The notes under the pieces are model-generated. The model was not told the origin of the DNA. It made no database searches and saw nothing but the letters and a program-made list of their open reading frames with translations. The position numbers and the translations under genes are program-made. A DNA stretch of 64,000 bases from Mucor racemosus. Taxonomy: Eukaryota; Mucoromycota; Mucoromycetes; Mucorales; Mucoraceae. This document shows positions 1-12,942 of the stretch, piece by piece (positions within the stretch are counted from its first letter, which is position 1; each line of letters starts with the position of its first letter). Where the stretch lies: positions 886,001 through 950,000 of the forward strand of contig JAPEHQ010000007.1 of the NCBI GenBank assembly GCA_027405735.1. The letters are read 5' to 3'.

Positions 1-628
1 CATCTCTTGTAATTCAATTTTGTGAGAATCATTTTGTAGATAGTTATTATCCCACCATTGAAAATACTTTTACAAAAACTATCAAATATAGAGGAAATGG
101 TAATATTAAAGGTAGTGAATTTCAGATGTTGATAACTGAATATTGTTTAAAAACAGAATATAGTGTCGAAATCATGGATACGGCAGGCCAAGACGAATAT
201 TCTATTCTATCATCTCATCACGCATCTAGCATGAACGGTTATGTCCTTGTATATTCCATATCTTCCAGATCTAGTTTCGATATGGTTAAAATCATCCGAG
301 ATAAAATTCTGGATTTTACAGGGCTTGAAAGTGTTCCATGCGTAATTGTGGGAAATAAATCTGACTTAAATATCCAAAGACAAGTAACTTTGGAAGAAGG
401 TAAAGAAATAGGGCAACAATGGCAATGTCCTACTATCGAAACATCTGCTAAACATGATGAGAATGTTTGTAAGTTGAACGATTTCAAATGTTTATTTATG
501 AAAATCGTAAGCTAATGACTTTTTTGATTCCATTTTTCTCAGCTAAAATATTTGATTTGCTTATCGCTCAAATTGAAAATGCCAATAAACCCCCCACAGA
601 GGAAAAGGGCGGATGCACTATTTCGTAA
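1..628 (+). CDS. rheb: Rheb-like small GTPase (5' partial)
   Basis: Ras-superfamily GTPase that activates TOR complex 1 at endomembranes. The model is in-window exon 1-99 (reading frame from base 3), exon 157-468 and exon 543-628; the start and P-loop exon lie outside. Seen: switch I (SYYPTIENTF), switch II DTAGQDEYS, the NKSD guanine-specificity motif, ETSAK, and a C-terminal CTIS prenylation (CaaX) box. ENTFTK next to DTAGQDEYS is typical of Rheb rather than Ras. The intron at 100-156 is 57 nt, has no stop in frame and could be misread as coding; removing it restores the family spacing (RGNEYSVEIMDTAG). The second intron has a clear branch site (GCTAATGAC). The stop is 86 bp before the next gene, same strand. 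The family call is firm; only the missing 5' end is uncertain. Confidence 0.92.
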
Positions 629-714
629 TACCAATAAATAAAATATAGCATATAATATATATAATAAGCTTTTCTTTTTCTTTTATTTTCATTCTATTTT
701 CATTTTTAATTATA

Positions 715-2071
715 ATGGCATCGGATAATCAGCAATTCAAAGATAATATGGATAGATTGCTGTTGGTTTTTGTTCATGGATTTAGAGGAACAGATACAAG
801 CTTTAAAGTAAGTTTATTTTATTTGACCATCAAAGCGTTATAACAATAGATAATTAAAACAAAGCATACTTTTGCAGGACTTTCCCAATAGACTTCAAAC
901 CATATTAACAAATACTGTCAAGGCAGACGTTAGTGCCATTGTATATCCTTCTTATAAAACTGCTGGGTAAATTATATATCCAAAAGTCTGTTTATACAAA
1001 AGAATTACTCACCATCGAGATATCTAAACAGTGACCTTAAAATAGCCGTTGAAAATTTTTCTGGCTGGTTATGTCAACAAGTATCCGGTATCAAAGAGGA
1101 CATGGATAGACTAGACAGCTCAGGAAAGATAATGATTGCTTTACTAGGCCATTCAATGGGAGGAATTGTCTGTAAGTATCCTTTTAATTTTCTATCATAT
1201 GAGCAATTGATATATGTATATATAAACATGGATTTTTAGCCGCAGAAACAATTTTGAAATTTTACAGCAATAAAAATAATTGTGCAGATCAATTACAAGG
1301 AGCAAAAATTATTGGAATGCTTGCATTCGATACACCTTTTTATTCTATAAACCAAAACTTTGTTGCTGAGAAAGCTTGGTCCAGTGTTGATCAGGTTCGA
1401 GGTTTAGGGAATTTGTGGAACACAGGTGCGGCCACTGTAACAGCAGCAACAGCAACAAGAGCAATTACTGCCAATAATCACAGTAGCGCATCAGGTCGTG
1501 GTGGTGGCGGAAATGCCAAGAAATGGGGATTATTCGCAGGAGTTGTAGGTGCTGCTGCTATAGGTGCTGCTGCTTACATTGCTCGTGATAAGATCCAAAC
1601 ATCTTTGGCAGATGCTTACGATCAGTTGACATTTATTAGCGATTTAACAGATATGAATGGTTGTGATGAAAGAGTTAAAAAATTACTAGAGATACCCGAT
1701 ATGTTTTTTAAATGCTTTTATGTGCAGGTATTTATGCAAATTTGTAGTAGCCTTTTATTTTTTATTGACCTTTATTTTAGTTGAGTGAACTCGGTAGTGA
1801 TTACAAACCAAAAACATTTATCAAATTACCACCAGAAGAAATTGCATATTTATTTGTACCCGTATCCTCTTCTGCTGAAAACGAGATTGCTGCTCATACC
1901 AGTATGTTCAATCCCAAAAAAACAGATCATTATTACGAATTGGGAAGTGATTCGATATCTCTAATCAGTGAAATGGTAGCTCGTTTTCAACGTAAAAATG
2001 GTCCGCCTTTAATTCTTGCAAAAGAAGAAGTTGACCAAAAACAACAAAATCAGAACCCAATAATCCAGTAA
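715..2071 (+). CDS. Alpha/beta hydrolase (DUF676-like putative serine esterase)
   Basis: Five exons (715-807, 878-966, 1032-1171, 1240-1727, 1781-2071) give 366 residues. The N-terminus holds LVFVHGFRG, typical of the oxyanion region of lipase-like hydrolases, and the third exon holds the nucleophile elbow GHSMGG with the likely catalytic serine. DTPFYS follows as in the fungal relatives. After it comes a low-complexity Ala/Thr/Gly segment and a hydrophobic Gly/Ala stretch (GLFAGVVGAAAIGAAAYIA) that may anchor the protein in a membrane. The remaining acid and histidine of the triad cannot be assigned with certainty, although GSDY and H-rich FNPKKTDHYY near the C-terminus are candidates. All introns are GT-AG and short (53-70 nt). 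AATAAA lies about 50 nt after the stop. The substrate is unknown. Confidence 0.82.
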
Positions 2072-3111
2072 CAACCGCACCAGAATTGCATTTATCATAT
2101 TGTATATCCAATTTCATCATGAAATAAATCTAGATATTTTACTTTTTGGCTACATTTTCAAAAAAAAAAAAGCCTTTAGATCTCAAAATTTTAAAGGAGT
2201 TTTTCTCTTGATTTACAATAATATAGACCGTAGTTAAATTTGCTTTCTAAAACCAAAAGCAATTCTAAGAGGATTTTTTTGGCACACTCCTATACTTTGA
2301 GATACACTCCATTAGAATTACTAAATATTAAATTATTTTACGTTCCTGGCATAAGATACGTGGTTCCAATCTTTAACGCTGCGAAGATTGATTATATTTG
2401 GTCTTACGGCCGCTGCTTACCCCAAGTATTTGTGCCTTGGCAGGTTGTACCTGTTATAAATACTTAATTCTATAAATTAAATAAAACAAACGTATAAAAA
2501 ACAGATAAGTACCAATAAAGCTTCGGCTTAAGAACCGTTGCTTGTAAGCTAGGCTTGGTAATAAAAATGTTGCTAGATTTACTTGCTATATGATACATCA
2601 AGGTGATAAACGCATATAGACGACATGAAATAGAAGGGATATTGTAAGTACTAGAGTAGTCTTTGTTCCTACAATATACTGAGATTAAGCCTTTATCATT
2701 GAATTTGTTCCTTTATGGAACATCTAATAATAAAAAATAGTTTTTTATATTGTACATATATTATTGTAGTAGCAACACGGTTACACTTCATATCCATTAA
2801 TTTCCTTCTAAATAATCAATAAAAAAAATGATATACTCACTTTTTTATAAAACTTCGTACAGTTTGATAAAAGTTACCCTATACAGTTGACAAATTTCAT
2901 TAACGCACTGGTATATTCAGTACAAATTACACTCCATAAGTTAAAGTGGATTTTGCAATTTTTTTTGGTACCTGTTCGAACTTCGAACAAAATCCGAATT
3001 CTCAAAAATTAAATTTTCATAGTTTTCAATCTTCAAAAACGGAGTGTGCCCTCCTTTCTATAACTAATCTTATACTAAAGGCTTTTTAGGGTATATTTTA
3101 GGCACTGCTAA
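2072..3111. other. Non-coding AT-rich stretch
   Basis: No gene is supported here. Only short frames without codon bias or recognisable motifs are present. The region joins the hydrolase 3' flank to the first family-A repeat. Confidence 0.6.
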
Positions 3112-4836
3112 GAAGATATGAACTGGTCGCCTTATGCTGCCTATTCTTAAATTTATTTCATATCTCACGAAAGACTCAAAAACGCGTAAAATTCATTACT
3201 TTTTCCTTGAAACTGGGTCTCACTTTTCATCCCTGCTCTACTTCTTTTTTCACTAAATAACACAAAGAAAAGCTTATATGTCAATGTACCTGAGATGCTC
3301 AGCTTTAATCCAAAAATAAATATCCAGAAATATCCTACTTTTTGCAGGTGGTATTAATATTTCAGTGCTAATGTTTCAGATTTTTACGCGTATTTCACTG
3401 CTAATGGATTGAAAACTTTGAGGCTCCATATCTCTATGAAAAATTAAGCTATACTAACACTCTTTAATAATAAAACTTACTTGTTTTAAGGCACTTTATA
3501 ACATATTTTAGTATGAAAAAATTCTGAACACTTTTATTTTTTTTCATTTTTTTTGACATTTTTGTAGTAGATTTCAAAACATTTGTTAAATTGAGCAACA
3601 CTTTTTTTGCATTTATATCATCAGGCTTGTTGAGCTCTCTTAAACCCAATTTAATTGTTTTAAAAATATTGATTTTTCGTGGAGATACCCTCAAAAATGT
3701 GTATAAAGAGATACCCTCATTTCTAACCTCAATTTTTCCCTTATATACCCTCATCCCAAATTCTGAATTTCAAAAAAAAATTGGACAAAAATCTCGTTTT
3801 CTCTATGGGGAATGCAGCTAAAAGGCTCAGTAATAGCTCGATTGATAGATAATTTTATTTTTCATTATTTCATTTTATTTAAATTTAAAATATGCTTATA
3901 AAAAGTGTTCTGTATCGTCAAAAAACCTTCAAAATTTCAATTGCATTTTGCGCAAAATTTTACGTGAAACTTTTTTTTAAATTTTCTTTAGATAGATGCA
4001 GAATTTAAAACTGTACAAAAACTATTTAATACACTAGGTCTACTTACTTTGCAGTTTATGAACATTTAAACAATTTTGTTTTTTTCATCATTTTTCGTTC
4101 GTTTTTTCATCAAATCAATTTTGGAAGCCCGTTACTATAGGGCTTAAGCTGTGATATGAACTATTATTTTAATTATCTCGACGAAAAATCAATATTTTTT
4201 GCCAAAACAAAAAATACAGAATAGCTTAGAGTTGGACCTATCTTGTGAATACAAAAAATTAAACCTCAATTTAGGCGCTCAATTTTTAATAACTAATTGT
4301 AGGTCAAACTTGGTCATTTTTGGTCAATGTCTGGTATTAATATTGCTATTTTTGGAGAGATATCAATGTCTTATGGAGTAAAGTTACATGTTCTTTAAAG
4401 ATTTTACGTGATTCAATTTAATATTGGGCAAAAACATTCGAAAACCATTTAAAAACAATCTGAAACCTACTTTTTACAACTATAAAAAATCGATAGCAAA
4501 AGAACCCTATCTCAGCAAATTTCGATTCTAATGACTTCCAACTTTACATAAAAGTAGGGGCACATCTTTGACACGCTGATATCAAAGAGCAACATTCATA
4601 ACCTACTGTATGTTGAGAAAACCATCGCCAATGTGCACCTATAACTTACTGCCGCGCACTTTATTGAAAACAATTTAAATACAATAATACTACAATCTCT
4701 AGGAATACCAATCCAAGTAATCTGGTACTCTTCATAACGAATATAGATATGAATAGGTAATACAAGTATATCAAATACCAGCTTCCATGAGTCATTGTGC
4801 ATTCGGCAAGTTTGAACACTAAGTTGATTACCTGTT
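3112..4836 (-). repeat. Family-A dispersed repeat, copy A1
   Basis: Reverse-strand copy of the about 1.8-2.3-kb family found at eight other places in the window. It carries the 96-codon frame starting MRVYKGKIE (3464-3754, reverse) and the opposing frame starting MPKQKIQNS (4199-4381, forward). It stops at the TAGGTG/AGCAGGTAA region where other copies continue. No match to a known transposon protein was recognised. Confidence 0.8.
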
Positions 4837-5199
4837 ATTTAGAGAAGAGTGTTTCTAATATTTGATAGAGAACCATCTAGATACTGTCATTTTTGGATGA
4901 AATCTTTTTTGTAGTCTACCAAATTCTTAATTGTTTCATAATCTTTGAAACAAAAATTTATCTCTAAAATATTTGATATACGTAGATTTTCTGAGCTCAT
5001 GAGGTGTGATTTTAGTCCAATAATCTAGCTGAAACATCTTGTTTTTTCATTTACTCCATCAAAAATATGGATCTTTTGAAACTTTAGAAATCAGCTAGTA
5101 GATAATGTCATGTATTATTTGATTAATGGCTAATTTATTACCAGTTTATGAAACAGCTCCTAGAAAAATAAAGTAACCGATTTGCGTGTATTAAAATTA

Positions 5200-5480
5200 A
5201 CAGATTATCAAATGGTTTTTTCAACGCACAATGACTCATAGAAACTAAAATTTGGACCATCTTTTGTAGATTTTTGAGGGCTGTTGTCATGTAAAATTAG
5301 AGCTTACTTGTATCAGTATATATTCATTGAATTTTAGTCTTTTACTGATTTCAGTAGGTGTAAATAGCGAGTTTTGTTTATAATTTTCTCAATACACAGT
5401 GGCTCATTAAAGTTAAGATTTAAACTTATTTGTTGAAAGTATTTACAATTATTGCCATATACAATTAGAGATTACTTGGA
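5200..5480 (+). repeat. Degenerate family-A end fragments
   Basis: Two weak matches to the family-A left part: CGCACAATGACTCAT near 5226 and CAGTAGGTGTAAATAG near 5353, the latter identical to the motif in copies A3 and A5. The fragments are much more diverged than the other copies. Confidence 0.5.
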
Positions 5481-5514
5481 TTAATATTCACCTAGATAGC
5501 GTTTGCTTTTGTCG

Positions 5515-5755
5515 GTTCTATCAGTTTTCGAGGATTTTAAGCAGCCAATTTTGAAGTCAATTCCACTTCTAAATCATACGAAATGTAATTCATTCTTATA
5601 AATAGTCTTTTAAATCAAGACCCAGAAGCTCTTGGTTCTTTTTTTTACCATTAGTTTTTCTGGTAATAAAGCCCACGTTCTCCATAATAAATGTTATTAG
5701 CCTTTATTATTAATCTTTTTATAAATAAGATTGTATGTATCCATAAACTATCATG
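5515..5755 (+). repeat. Repeat H, copy 1
   Basis: About 240 bp that recur in the same orientation at 53185-53425, for example AGCCAATTTTGAAG, TTACCATTAGTTTTTCT and AATAAGATTG in the same order and spacing. No coding content was seen. Confidence 0.65.
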
Positions 5756-5829
5756 TTTCAGTGTTTATAAATGGTTGATTATTATACTGTAAAAATTGAA
5801 ATTCATAATTAAAATATAATTATTTTTTA

Positions 5830-7075
5830 CTCACAAGATAGATCCAATTGAAGGCTACTCTGTTATTTTTGTTTCAGTAAAAAAATATTGATTTTTCATT
5901 GAGAAAACCAAAATCATAGTTTACAGTATAGCCCACAGCTTATTCCAACTGAGTTCCAAAATTGATTTGCAAAACTGATCGAGAAATGATTAAAAAACCA
6001 AATTTGTTTAAAAGCGCATGAACTGCAAAGTAAGTTGAACTAGCTTATTAAATGTCTTCTGCACATCTTTGAATTCTGCATCGAACTGTATAAAATTCAG
6101 ACAAATGTTTTTTATTAAATTTTGCATGAAATGCAATTGAAATTTTGGGGGTTTTTTTGAAGATACACATTATTTTCTATAAGCATATATCAAATATAAG
6201 CAATGGAGATGATGGGCAGCAAAATTATCTATCGATTGAGCTATTAATAAATCTTCCAGCTGCATTTTTTGCAGAGAAATCAAAATTTTTGTCAATTTTT
6301 TTTTCAAATTCAGAATTTGGGATGAGGGTATACAAGGGAAAAATTGAAGCTAGAACGAGAATATTCCTTGGTACACATTTTCGAGAATATCTCCACGAAA
6401 AATCAATATTTCGAGAAAAACTAAATTGAATCTAAAAGAGCTCAATGCGGTTGAAGATATGAATAAAAAAATAATACTTCTCAATCTAAAGAATATTTTA
6501 TAATCTGCTACAAAAATATCAAAAAAAGGACATGAAATGGTATAAAAAAAAAAGTATTCCAAATTTTTTTATACTTAAATATGTTATAGAGCACTTTAAA
6601 CCAATTAAGTTTTATTATTCAAGATTGCTAGTATATCTTAATTTTTGTAGAGATATCCAGGCTTGAAGGTTTGATTTTTTAGCAGTGAAAATACCAGTAA
6701 AAATCGGAAACATTAGTTCTAAAACGGTTATAACAACTGCAAAAAATAGGGTTCCTCCGGACACTTGTTTTTGGATTAAGGTCAAGGGTTTCAGGTACAA
6801 CTAGTATAGTTGTATTGTGTTAATATATATTTAGTAAAAAAAAGTTGTGCAGTAATAAAAAGTTGGACCCAGCTTTTAAGGAGAAAGTAGTGAGTTTTAC
6901 TTGTTTTGAGTCTTTCATGAGATATAAAATAAATTTAGGAACAATTGGCATAATGCCACTAAGTCGTGATTATTATATCTTATCGAAGGTATATTCCGAA
7001 AGTTTTTCAGTATGTGGTTATAGAAAAAGTAGAACGCTCCGAGGCTGAAGATCTACAATTGTGAAATTCAACTTT
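5830..7075 (+). repeat. Family-A dispersed repeat, copy A2 (5' truncated)
   Basis: Aligns with the right-hand 1.2 kb of copies A3 and A5, ending with the same tail (CGCTCCGAGGCTGAAGATCTAC) seen at the end of A5. The MRVYKGKIE frame is present at 6319 but is disrupted after about 35 codons. Confidence 0.75.
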
Positions 7076-7358
7076 TTCAAAATGCCTTAGCGCTTATCGG
7101 GTACTATATTTGCGACAACTGTCTGTTATTTGGTTGCTTTGATAACGTTAGACATAAGCTATCAAGAATACAGCTGCAATCAAGCAAAATAATTTAAATA
7201 AAAAAAGCTGTATAGTAAAAAGAATGTTTTTCGAATATAATATTAAATTAGTATTTTATTAAAACAAATGTATTCAATTATTGCTACAGGCAAGGTGCAT
7301 GAATATTATAGCTAGATTAAAGTACTAGAATATCCCAAAATCAATTTGGCATAAGCAT

Positions 7359-7979
7359 TTAAATACCATAAGCGGTCTTGGCAGTAGCAAATGAAGTGTT
7401 GATTTGAGCAACCAAAGCATTGGCAGCATCCAAATGACTAGCAGGAGTCTTGTTAACAAGACAAGTATCCAAGGTCTTGGTTTGAGTATCCAAGTTTTTA
7501 ATATCAGTCTTGACAAGAGAAGTGGCCAAGAGAATAGCATCGAATTGAGGCTTCTTGGTGACAATGGATGTCAAAGCAGCGGAAACTTGAGGAACAAGAG
7601 TGTTGACGGTAGCAATAACAGCATCCGCTTCTTCAGCAGTGACAGTACCAGATACTGCACAACAATCAGTACCAGCCTTCTTGAGACGAGTTTCAAGAAC
7701 TTGTTCCTTGGAGTGGATGGCAAAAGCACCGCTATAACCACTAGCACTAGTGAAAATATCGACCTATTGATTGTAGAGCTCCAAATAAATAAAAAGTATC
7801 CTTTAATTAACTAATTTTGTACTTACATCAGCCTTGACAATGGCAAGTTGAGCAGCAACGGAGTTGATATCGTCAATACAGAGTTGGACAGGAGCAGAAA
7901 CAGCTCTTTTGTCGAGAGCAGCAGCATTGGCAGAGAGAGCAAAGGCAGCAGTAATGATTAAAGTAGAGAAGGCACGCAT
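7359..7979 (-). CDS. Hydrophobic surface-binding protein A (HsbA) family, copy 1
   Basis: Two exons (7827-7979 and 7359-7763; intron 7764-7826, 63 nt) encode 185 residues. A signal peptide is clear (MRAFSTLIITAAFALSANA), followed by a DKR site suited to Kex2-type processing. The mature part is an alanine/valine-rich helical domain with cysteines in QLCIDD, TDCCAV and DTCLV, as in the HsbA/Mp1-like secreted family. Founding HsbA of Aspergillus coats hydrophobic surfaces and recruits cutinase, so a secreted adsorption role is likely; no catalytic motif is visible. The exons, intron and about 40 bp on each side are identical to the inverted copy at 10204-10824. A TATA-like element lies about 60 bp upstream. 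Confidence 0.85.
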
Positions 7980-8038
7980 TTTGAAGATTATCAGGTTAAT
8001 TGTTTGATGATTTTGTAAAATTAAGGATAATTTACATG

Positions 8039-8049
8039 GTATTTATATG
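8039..8049 (-). promoter_or_regulatory. TATA-like element of HsbA copy 1
   Basis: CATATAAATAC on the reverse strand, 60-70 bp before the start codon. The second copy has TATATAAATAC at almost the same distance, although the surrounding promoter has diverged. Confidence 0.5.
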
Positions 8050-10131
8050 AAATTGTTCCTGATTTTGTCAGACGCAAAGCAGAAAGAAAGAGCGCAGCCA
8101 GTCTTTGTACACATTCTTGTAATTGCTAAATGCATAAAATGTTACTACCAAAGGATTTTTTTAAAAGGGTACATGTGGAATTCACGCATGTCAAAGTTTG
8201 AATTCTCTCATATTCATATGATCAGTTTGAATCGCGCACAAAAAAAAAAAAGAAGTACTTTAATATAGGCATAATCCAGTACAATGGTTCATTTGCTACA
8301 TCAGAAAAATAATGTTTGTCCTTATAATTTGTAATACAATTACAATTGCCTCTAAAATAAGGCTGTTTTTGTATACAGCGATGAAATAATGAAGGTACGA
8401 CCTATTCCGGATGAATTGCAATGCAAACAGTTATATTTAATTCCTCAAGTACAAAAAAGTAAATTATCTCGAAATGTGCAACGATTGAAGTTTTCATAAC
8501 ATTGGTATTATAACTATTATTGATCTTATCCGAAATACATTGATTATCTGTACAAAGAGAGGTAATCCTTCACAGTTATTTGAGAGAGATATCATTGCAT
8601 AAAGAAGTAGCAACACACTCAAATAAGCTCCTAACATAACAATGGTTATTAACTGAGCCTCATCCTATTGCAATGGTCATGCGAATCCCGCATTCCTTTC
8701 AAACTAGTTAGCTCTACATTTGAAAAAAAAAGAAGGGAATAATAGAAGTCTTGGAAAGCAAAATATCAAACATAAGGAACAATCGAACTTACAGCGCGCA
8801 CTTTCTACATAATAACACTGGCATGTTTCTCTTTTCTATTATACACAAAACTTGAATTTCTAATTGTATTTTCAGGTACCACTTTGCGGTCAGATAATGT
8901 GCAGGAATAGTGCAACCATTAACATATTGAAATAGGCATTTTGATACATATTCAATGAGGGCCCTATGATAAATAAAAGTACAATATTACTTTTGAAGTA
9001 ATATTGATGAACAGGGGAATATCTTTTATTGGCCTCAAATAATTGTTATGTTGCACTGACCATTGATAATATTCTCAGTGGTACGAAGCATATACTATTC
9101 GCTTGTTTCTTTGTAACGTCAATTATGGTAACTTTATAATAATTGAATGCATTCGCATGTATGCATGCTATGTATACACTACTTTTTAATAACGTTGCAA
9201 CGATCATTTAACATTACATTTCCTCAAAATAATGTTGTACCTGAGAAATTTGTGTTTTTCGGAGAGAAAAATATTCGCACACCTGTCTCTATTTTTAAAG
9301 AGTTTTTTTTCAGATATATTACAGTACGTAATTGTATGTCATTACTTCTAACATAATTCCAAACATACTAGTCTAACAGAAATATTTTTGTATATATTGA
9401 AGCCTTGATTAAATAATAATGCATAGCAATTAAATGTATTTCATAGCCTTGTATGCAACAAAACGGAGTTTTAAGCTACGACACAATCGCGGTACATCAA
9501 CCGTCGAGCATATTTATTCAGGATACTCTTATTTGCATTGCAAATCGAATATATACATTCAATATACCTACTTTAAACTCTTATTATATAAATTACATAT
9601 CTATACATAAATTGAGAATATATATTGAGAGCTCAAGTGATAAAGAAAACCATATTAATTGAGTATTATTTTTCATTTTCCAAATTGGATAAATCAAAAT
9701 TGTCATAATTTATTACATTGAAAATGGAAATCAATTGTATACAAATTGAATTAATTCAGACTTTTGTATCATATATGTACAAGACATAGTAACGTTCGAT
9801 CGGATCGATGTGCTTCATCATGCCAAGTACCTTATTCACCTAGAAAGATCTCGACTGTTAATAAGCATGACTCTTAAAAGTCATCTGAATGATCGATAAT
9901 TAGCTTTGGAGTGCAGTAAAACTGACGTGAATTACACATGAGGCCCCAAATTTTATTCCAAACAAATTTATGGATTTTGCAACCGATCAAAAGTGGATCT
10001 ATATAAAATTTTCTCGTTTGACAGAAATTCTCAATACAATTTTGTTCTCAATAGACTTTCCATAACATGCTTATATCATACGCTTAAAATTACACATTTA
10101 TTTTTATAACACCTCATGAATGGTAAGTTTT
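8050..10131. other. Shared upstream spacer between the divergent HsbA genes
   Basis: About 2.1 kb without a supportable gene or recognised repeat. It must hold the upstream control regions of both HsbA genes. The two halves are not mirror images: similarity fades within about 90 bp of each start codon. Confidence 0.6.
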
Positions 10132-10142
10132 TATATAAATAC
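10132..10142 (+). promoter_or_regulatory. TATA-like element of HsbA copy 2
   Basis: TATATAAATAC, 62-72 bp upstream of the start codon, matching the element of copy 1. Confidence 0.5.
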
Positions 10143-10203
10143 ATTGGTTTAAATCCATTATTTTTTACAAAATCATCAAACAATTAACCTGATAATCTTC
10201 AAA

Positions 10204-10824
10204 ATGCGTGCCTTCTCTACTTTAATCATTACTGCTGCCTTTGCTCTCTCTGCCAATGCTGCTGCTCTCGACAAAAGAGCTGTTTCTGCTCCTGTCCAAC
10301 TCTGTATTGACGATATCAACTCCGTTGCTGCTCAACTTGCCATTGTCAAGGCTGATGTAAGTACAAAATTAGTTAATTAAAGGATACTTTTTATTTATTT
10401 GGAGCTCTACAATCAATAGGTCGATATTTTCACTAGTGCTAGTGGTTATAGCGGTGCTTTTGCCATCCACTCCAAGGAACAAGTTCTTGAAACTCGTCTC
10501 AAGAAGGCTGGTACTGATTGTTGTGCAGTATCTGGTACTGTCACTGCTGAAGAAGCGGATGCTGTTATTGCTACCGTCAACACTCTTGTTCCTCAAGTTT
10601 CCGCTGCTTTGACATCCATTGTCACCAAGAAGCCTCAATTCGATGCTATTCTCTTGGCCACTTCTCTTGTCAAGACTGATATTAAAAACTTGGATACTCA
10701 AACCAAGACCTTGGATACTTGTCTTGTTAACAAGACTCCTGCTAGTCATTTGGATGCTGCCAATGCTTTGGTTGCTCAAATCAACACTTCATTTGCTACT
10801 GCCAAGACCGCTTATGGTATTTAA
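10204..10824 (+). CDS. Hydrophobic surface-binding protein A (HsbA) family, copy 2
   Basis: Exons 10204-10356 and 10420-10824, intron 10357-10419. The 185-residue product is identical to that of the reverse-strand copy at 7359-7979: signal peptide of about 19 residues, DKR processing site, cysteines in QLCIDD, TDCCAV and DTCLV, and a C-terminal AKTAYGI. Identity covers the intron too and runs from 10163 to 10852, ending abruptly on both sides. Expected to be secreted and to bind hydrophobic surfaces. The gene lies divergent to copy 1 and upstream of a C2H2 protein on the same strand. Expression differences between copies would have to come from the diverged upstream DNA. Confidence 0.85.
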
Positions 10825-10852
10825 ATGCTTATGCCAAATTGATTTTGGGATA

Positions 10853-11278
10853 ATTTGAATTCTTTATTTTGCTCATGATTATCATGTACCTTGCTTTAAG
10901 CAAGTAGATAAAGTTTCTCTTTATAATAAATCTAATACATATCATACTAAAATATAATGCCTTCATTTTTCGTACCTTGTTATGCATTAATACTCTTTTA
11001 TTCCAAGAAAAATATAACATACTAAGGATACTTTGTTATATGGTATTTTTTTTTTACTACAACGCGTTATGCGGATCTGATCAGGATATTCAATATTTCC
11101 ATGATTGCTTGAGTTGAATCTCCTACCATAAAGTTATCAGTAAAGTAACAATCCTTGATAGAATAAAACTATAATACACAAGTGGCTTATATGCCTTCTG
11201 ATCAAATATATCAGTTTCGTGTTTCCTCTGCTTTATTCTTTCATTTTATATTAAAATTTTAAGACGTAAAACGCGCAA
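10853..11278. other. Intergenic region before the C2H2 gene
   Basis: About 425 bp of AT-rich DNA between HsbA copy 2 and the first zinc-finger gene. No gene or repeat was recognised. Confidence 0.6.
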
Positions 11279-12942
11279 ATGAAGCGCGCCTCAATGAATA
11301 TTAAACCAGAGAATCGTACAAATTCTAATATACCAGCAGATCAATCACTTTTCAACTGTGTGGAAGAAGAGATTATAAACATAAAGCACTTGGACGAAGA
11401 TACAGAAATTTATAACGATGATGAAGGAATACCAGTTGGTGTAAAACAAGAGAATCCAACAAAGTCTGCTGAAATAGAAGGTATGTTGGATGATACTGCC
11501 AAAGATAAATCAACAGTTAATAAATGTATTGATTAGACTTTGAATCAAATACTTGCGATTATTGGTATCAGTGTCATTTATGCTTCGAAAAGAAGATGGA
11601 TTTCATATCATTAGTAGATCACATCAAGACAACGCATACTACTGAAATTACCATTAAATCCATCAAATATCCTTATTTGGAGCCAGATATTCACGATTCT
11701 GATAACTATTGTCGTTCTTGCGAGAAAACTTATGTGTCTCGTGCACTCTATCGTACTCATTTACGCCAGAGCCACCGAATGTATTTGAGACCATTGCAAG
11801 CTGTACCGACTGCTAATGTCCCTGGTTCGATAAATTCCAGCTTTTATTGCTCTTCATGTGAGCGAACATATACTGACAGGAGAAGATATCGCATTCATAT
11901 GAGATCCACTCATGGAATAGAACCAATTCCATTACCCCCAAAGCAAAATCCAGATATTATTCCTGATTGGAACAACCCAGATAGTTACTGTAGTTCTTGT
12001 GATACAACATACAAGTCAAAAAGATCATTCAGAAAACATTGTAGAATCCTTCATAATTTGAAATCACCTTCCAAAAATCCAAGCAATGAAAGTCCTGATC
12101 CTCTTGATCCCAACTTCTACTGCAAACCATGCAACACTACCTACAAAAGCAGACGGAGCCTCAGGGAACATTGTCGAAAAGTACATGGCATTCGATTTGA
12201 AAAGCCTTTTGCAAATCCTGATATTCTTCCAAATGTTTCTGATCCCAATAACTTTTGTATAACATGCAACAAAACATTGAAAAACAACTTTCGTTTTCTT
12301 CAACATTTACGCATTGTTCATAAAATGATGGATCTTCCACAATCTTCTGATAATAATGAAATTGATATAAATGATCCTAATTTCTATTGTTCTGCCTGTG
12401 AAAAAACCTTGTCTACAAAATATATTTTCCAAAAGCATTTAATGTCGATTCATTTCATTCAAATACCACCAGCCGAAAAGAGAACTGAAGCCATAGTGCC
12501 TGATGCTGATGACCCTAACAATTACTGTCGAGCTTGCCAAAAAAAATACAAGTCAAAAAGTGTATATCGCACTCATCTTCGGTATTCACACAAAATGGTG
12601 CTCGAAGCTTCTGTTAGACCGACTCGTTATGTCCCTAATCGTTTCCCTGATCCTCTTGATCGTAGTCTTCATTGCCCTGTATGTAATATAACTAACAAAT
12701 CGTTCAGTTCATATCGTCAACATTGCAAATTAGTTCATCGTGTGAAATTGGAACCTTATAATAGATCAATTGTCAATCCGGACGCATTAATTGATATTCA
12801 AAGCCCTGACTTCTATTGTGCACAATGCGAAAAAAGGTTAGCAACAAAACAAAGATTTGCAAGACATTTAAAGTGTGTTCATAAATTGGTATATCCTCCC
12901 ACTATTAAAAAATTGGGCACGAAAAGAAACAAGGCTTTATAA
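11279..12942 (+). CDS. Ten-finger C2H2 zinc-finger protein 1
   Basis: Exons 11279-11480 and 11537-12942 (intron 56 nt, phase 1) give 535 residues. The acidic N-terminus has IKPE and VKQE motifs that resemble SUMO-acceptor sites. From residue about 75 onward there are ten C2H2 fingers of form C-x2-C-x12-H-x4-H; the first is degenerate in spacing (CHLC...HIKTTH). Each later finger is introduced by an acidic linker such as PDIHDSDNYC or PDADDPNNYC instead of the usual TGEKP. The tail is basic (KRNKAL). It is probably a nuclear nucleic-acid-binding factor; targets are unknown. A paralogue with the same finger count and intron position faces it at 13300-15214. Confidence 0.85.

Noticed and set aside
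1172..1239. Possible U12-type intron because of a TATCCTTTT string near the donor
   Set aside because: The string starts four bases inside a normal GTAAGT donor; the intron is ordinary.
7404..7814. 136-codon forward frame, and its twin on the reverse strand at 10369-10779
   Set aside because: Antisense to the HsbA genes and crossing their intron; it is open only because the sense strand is coding.
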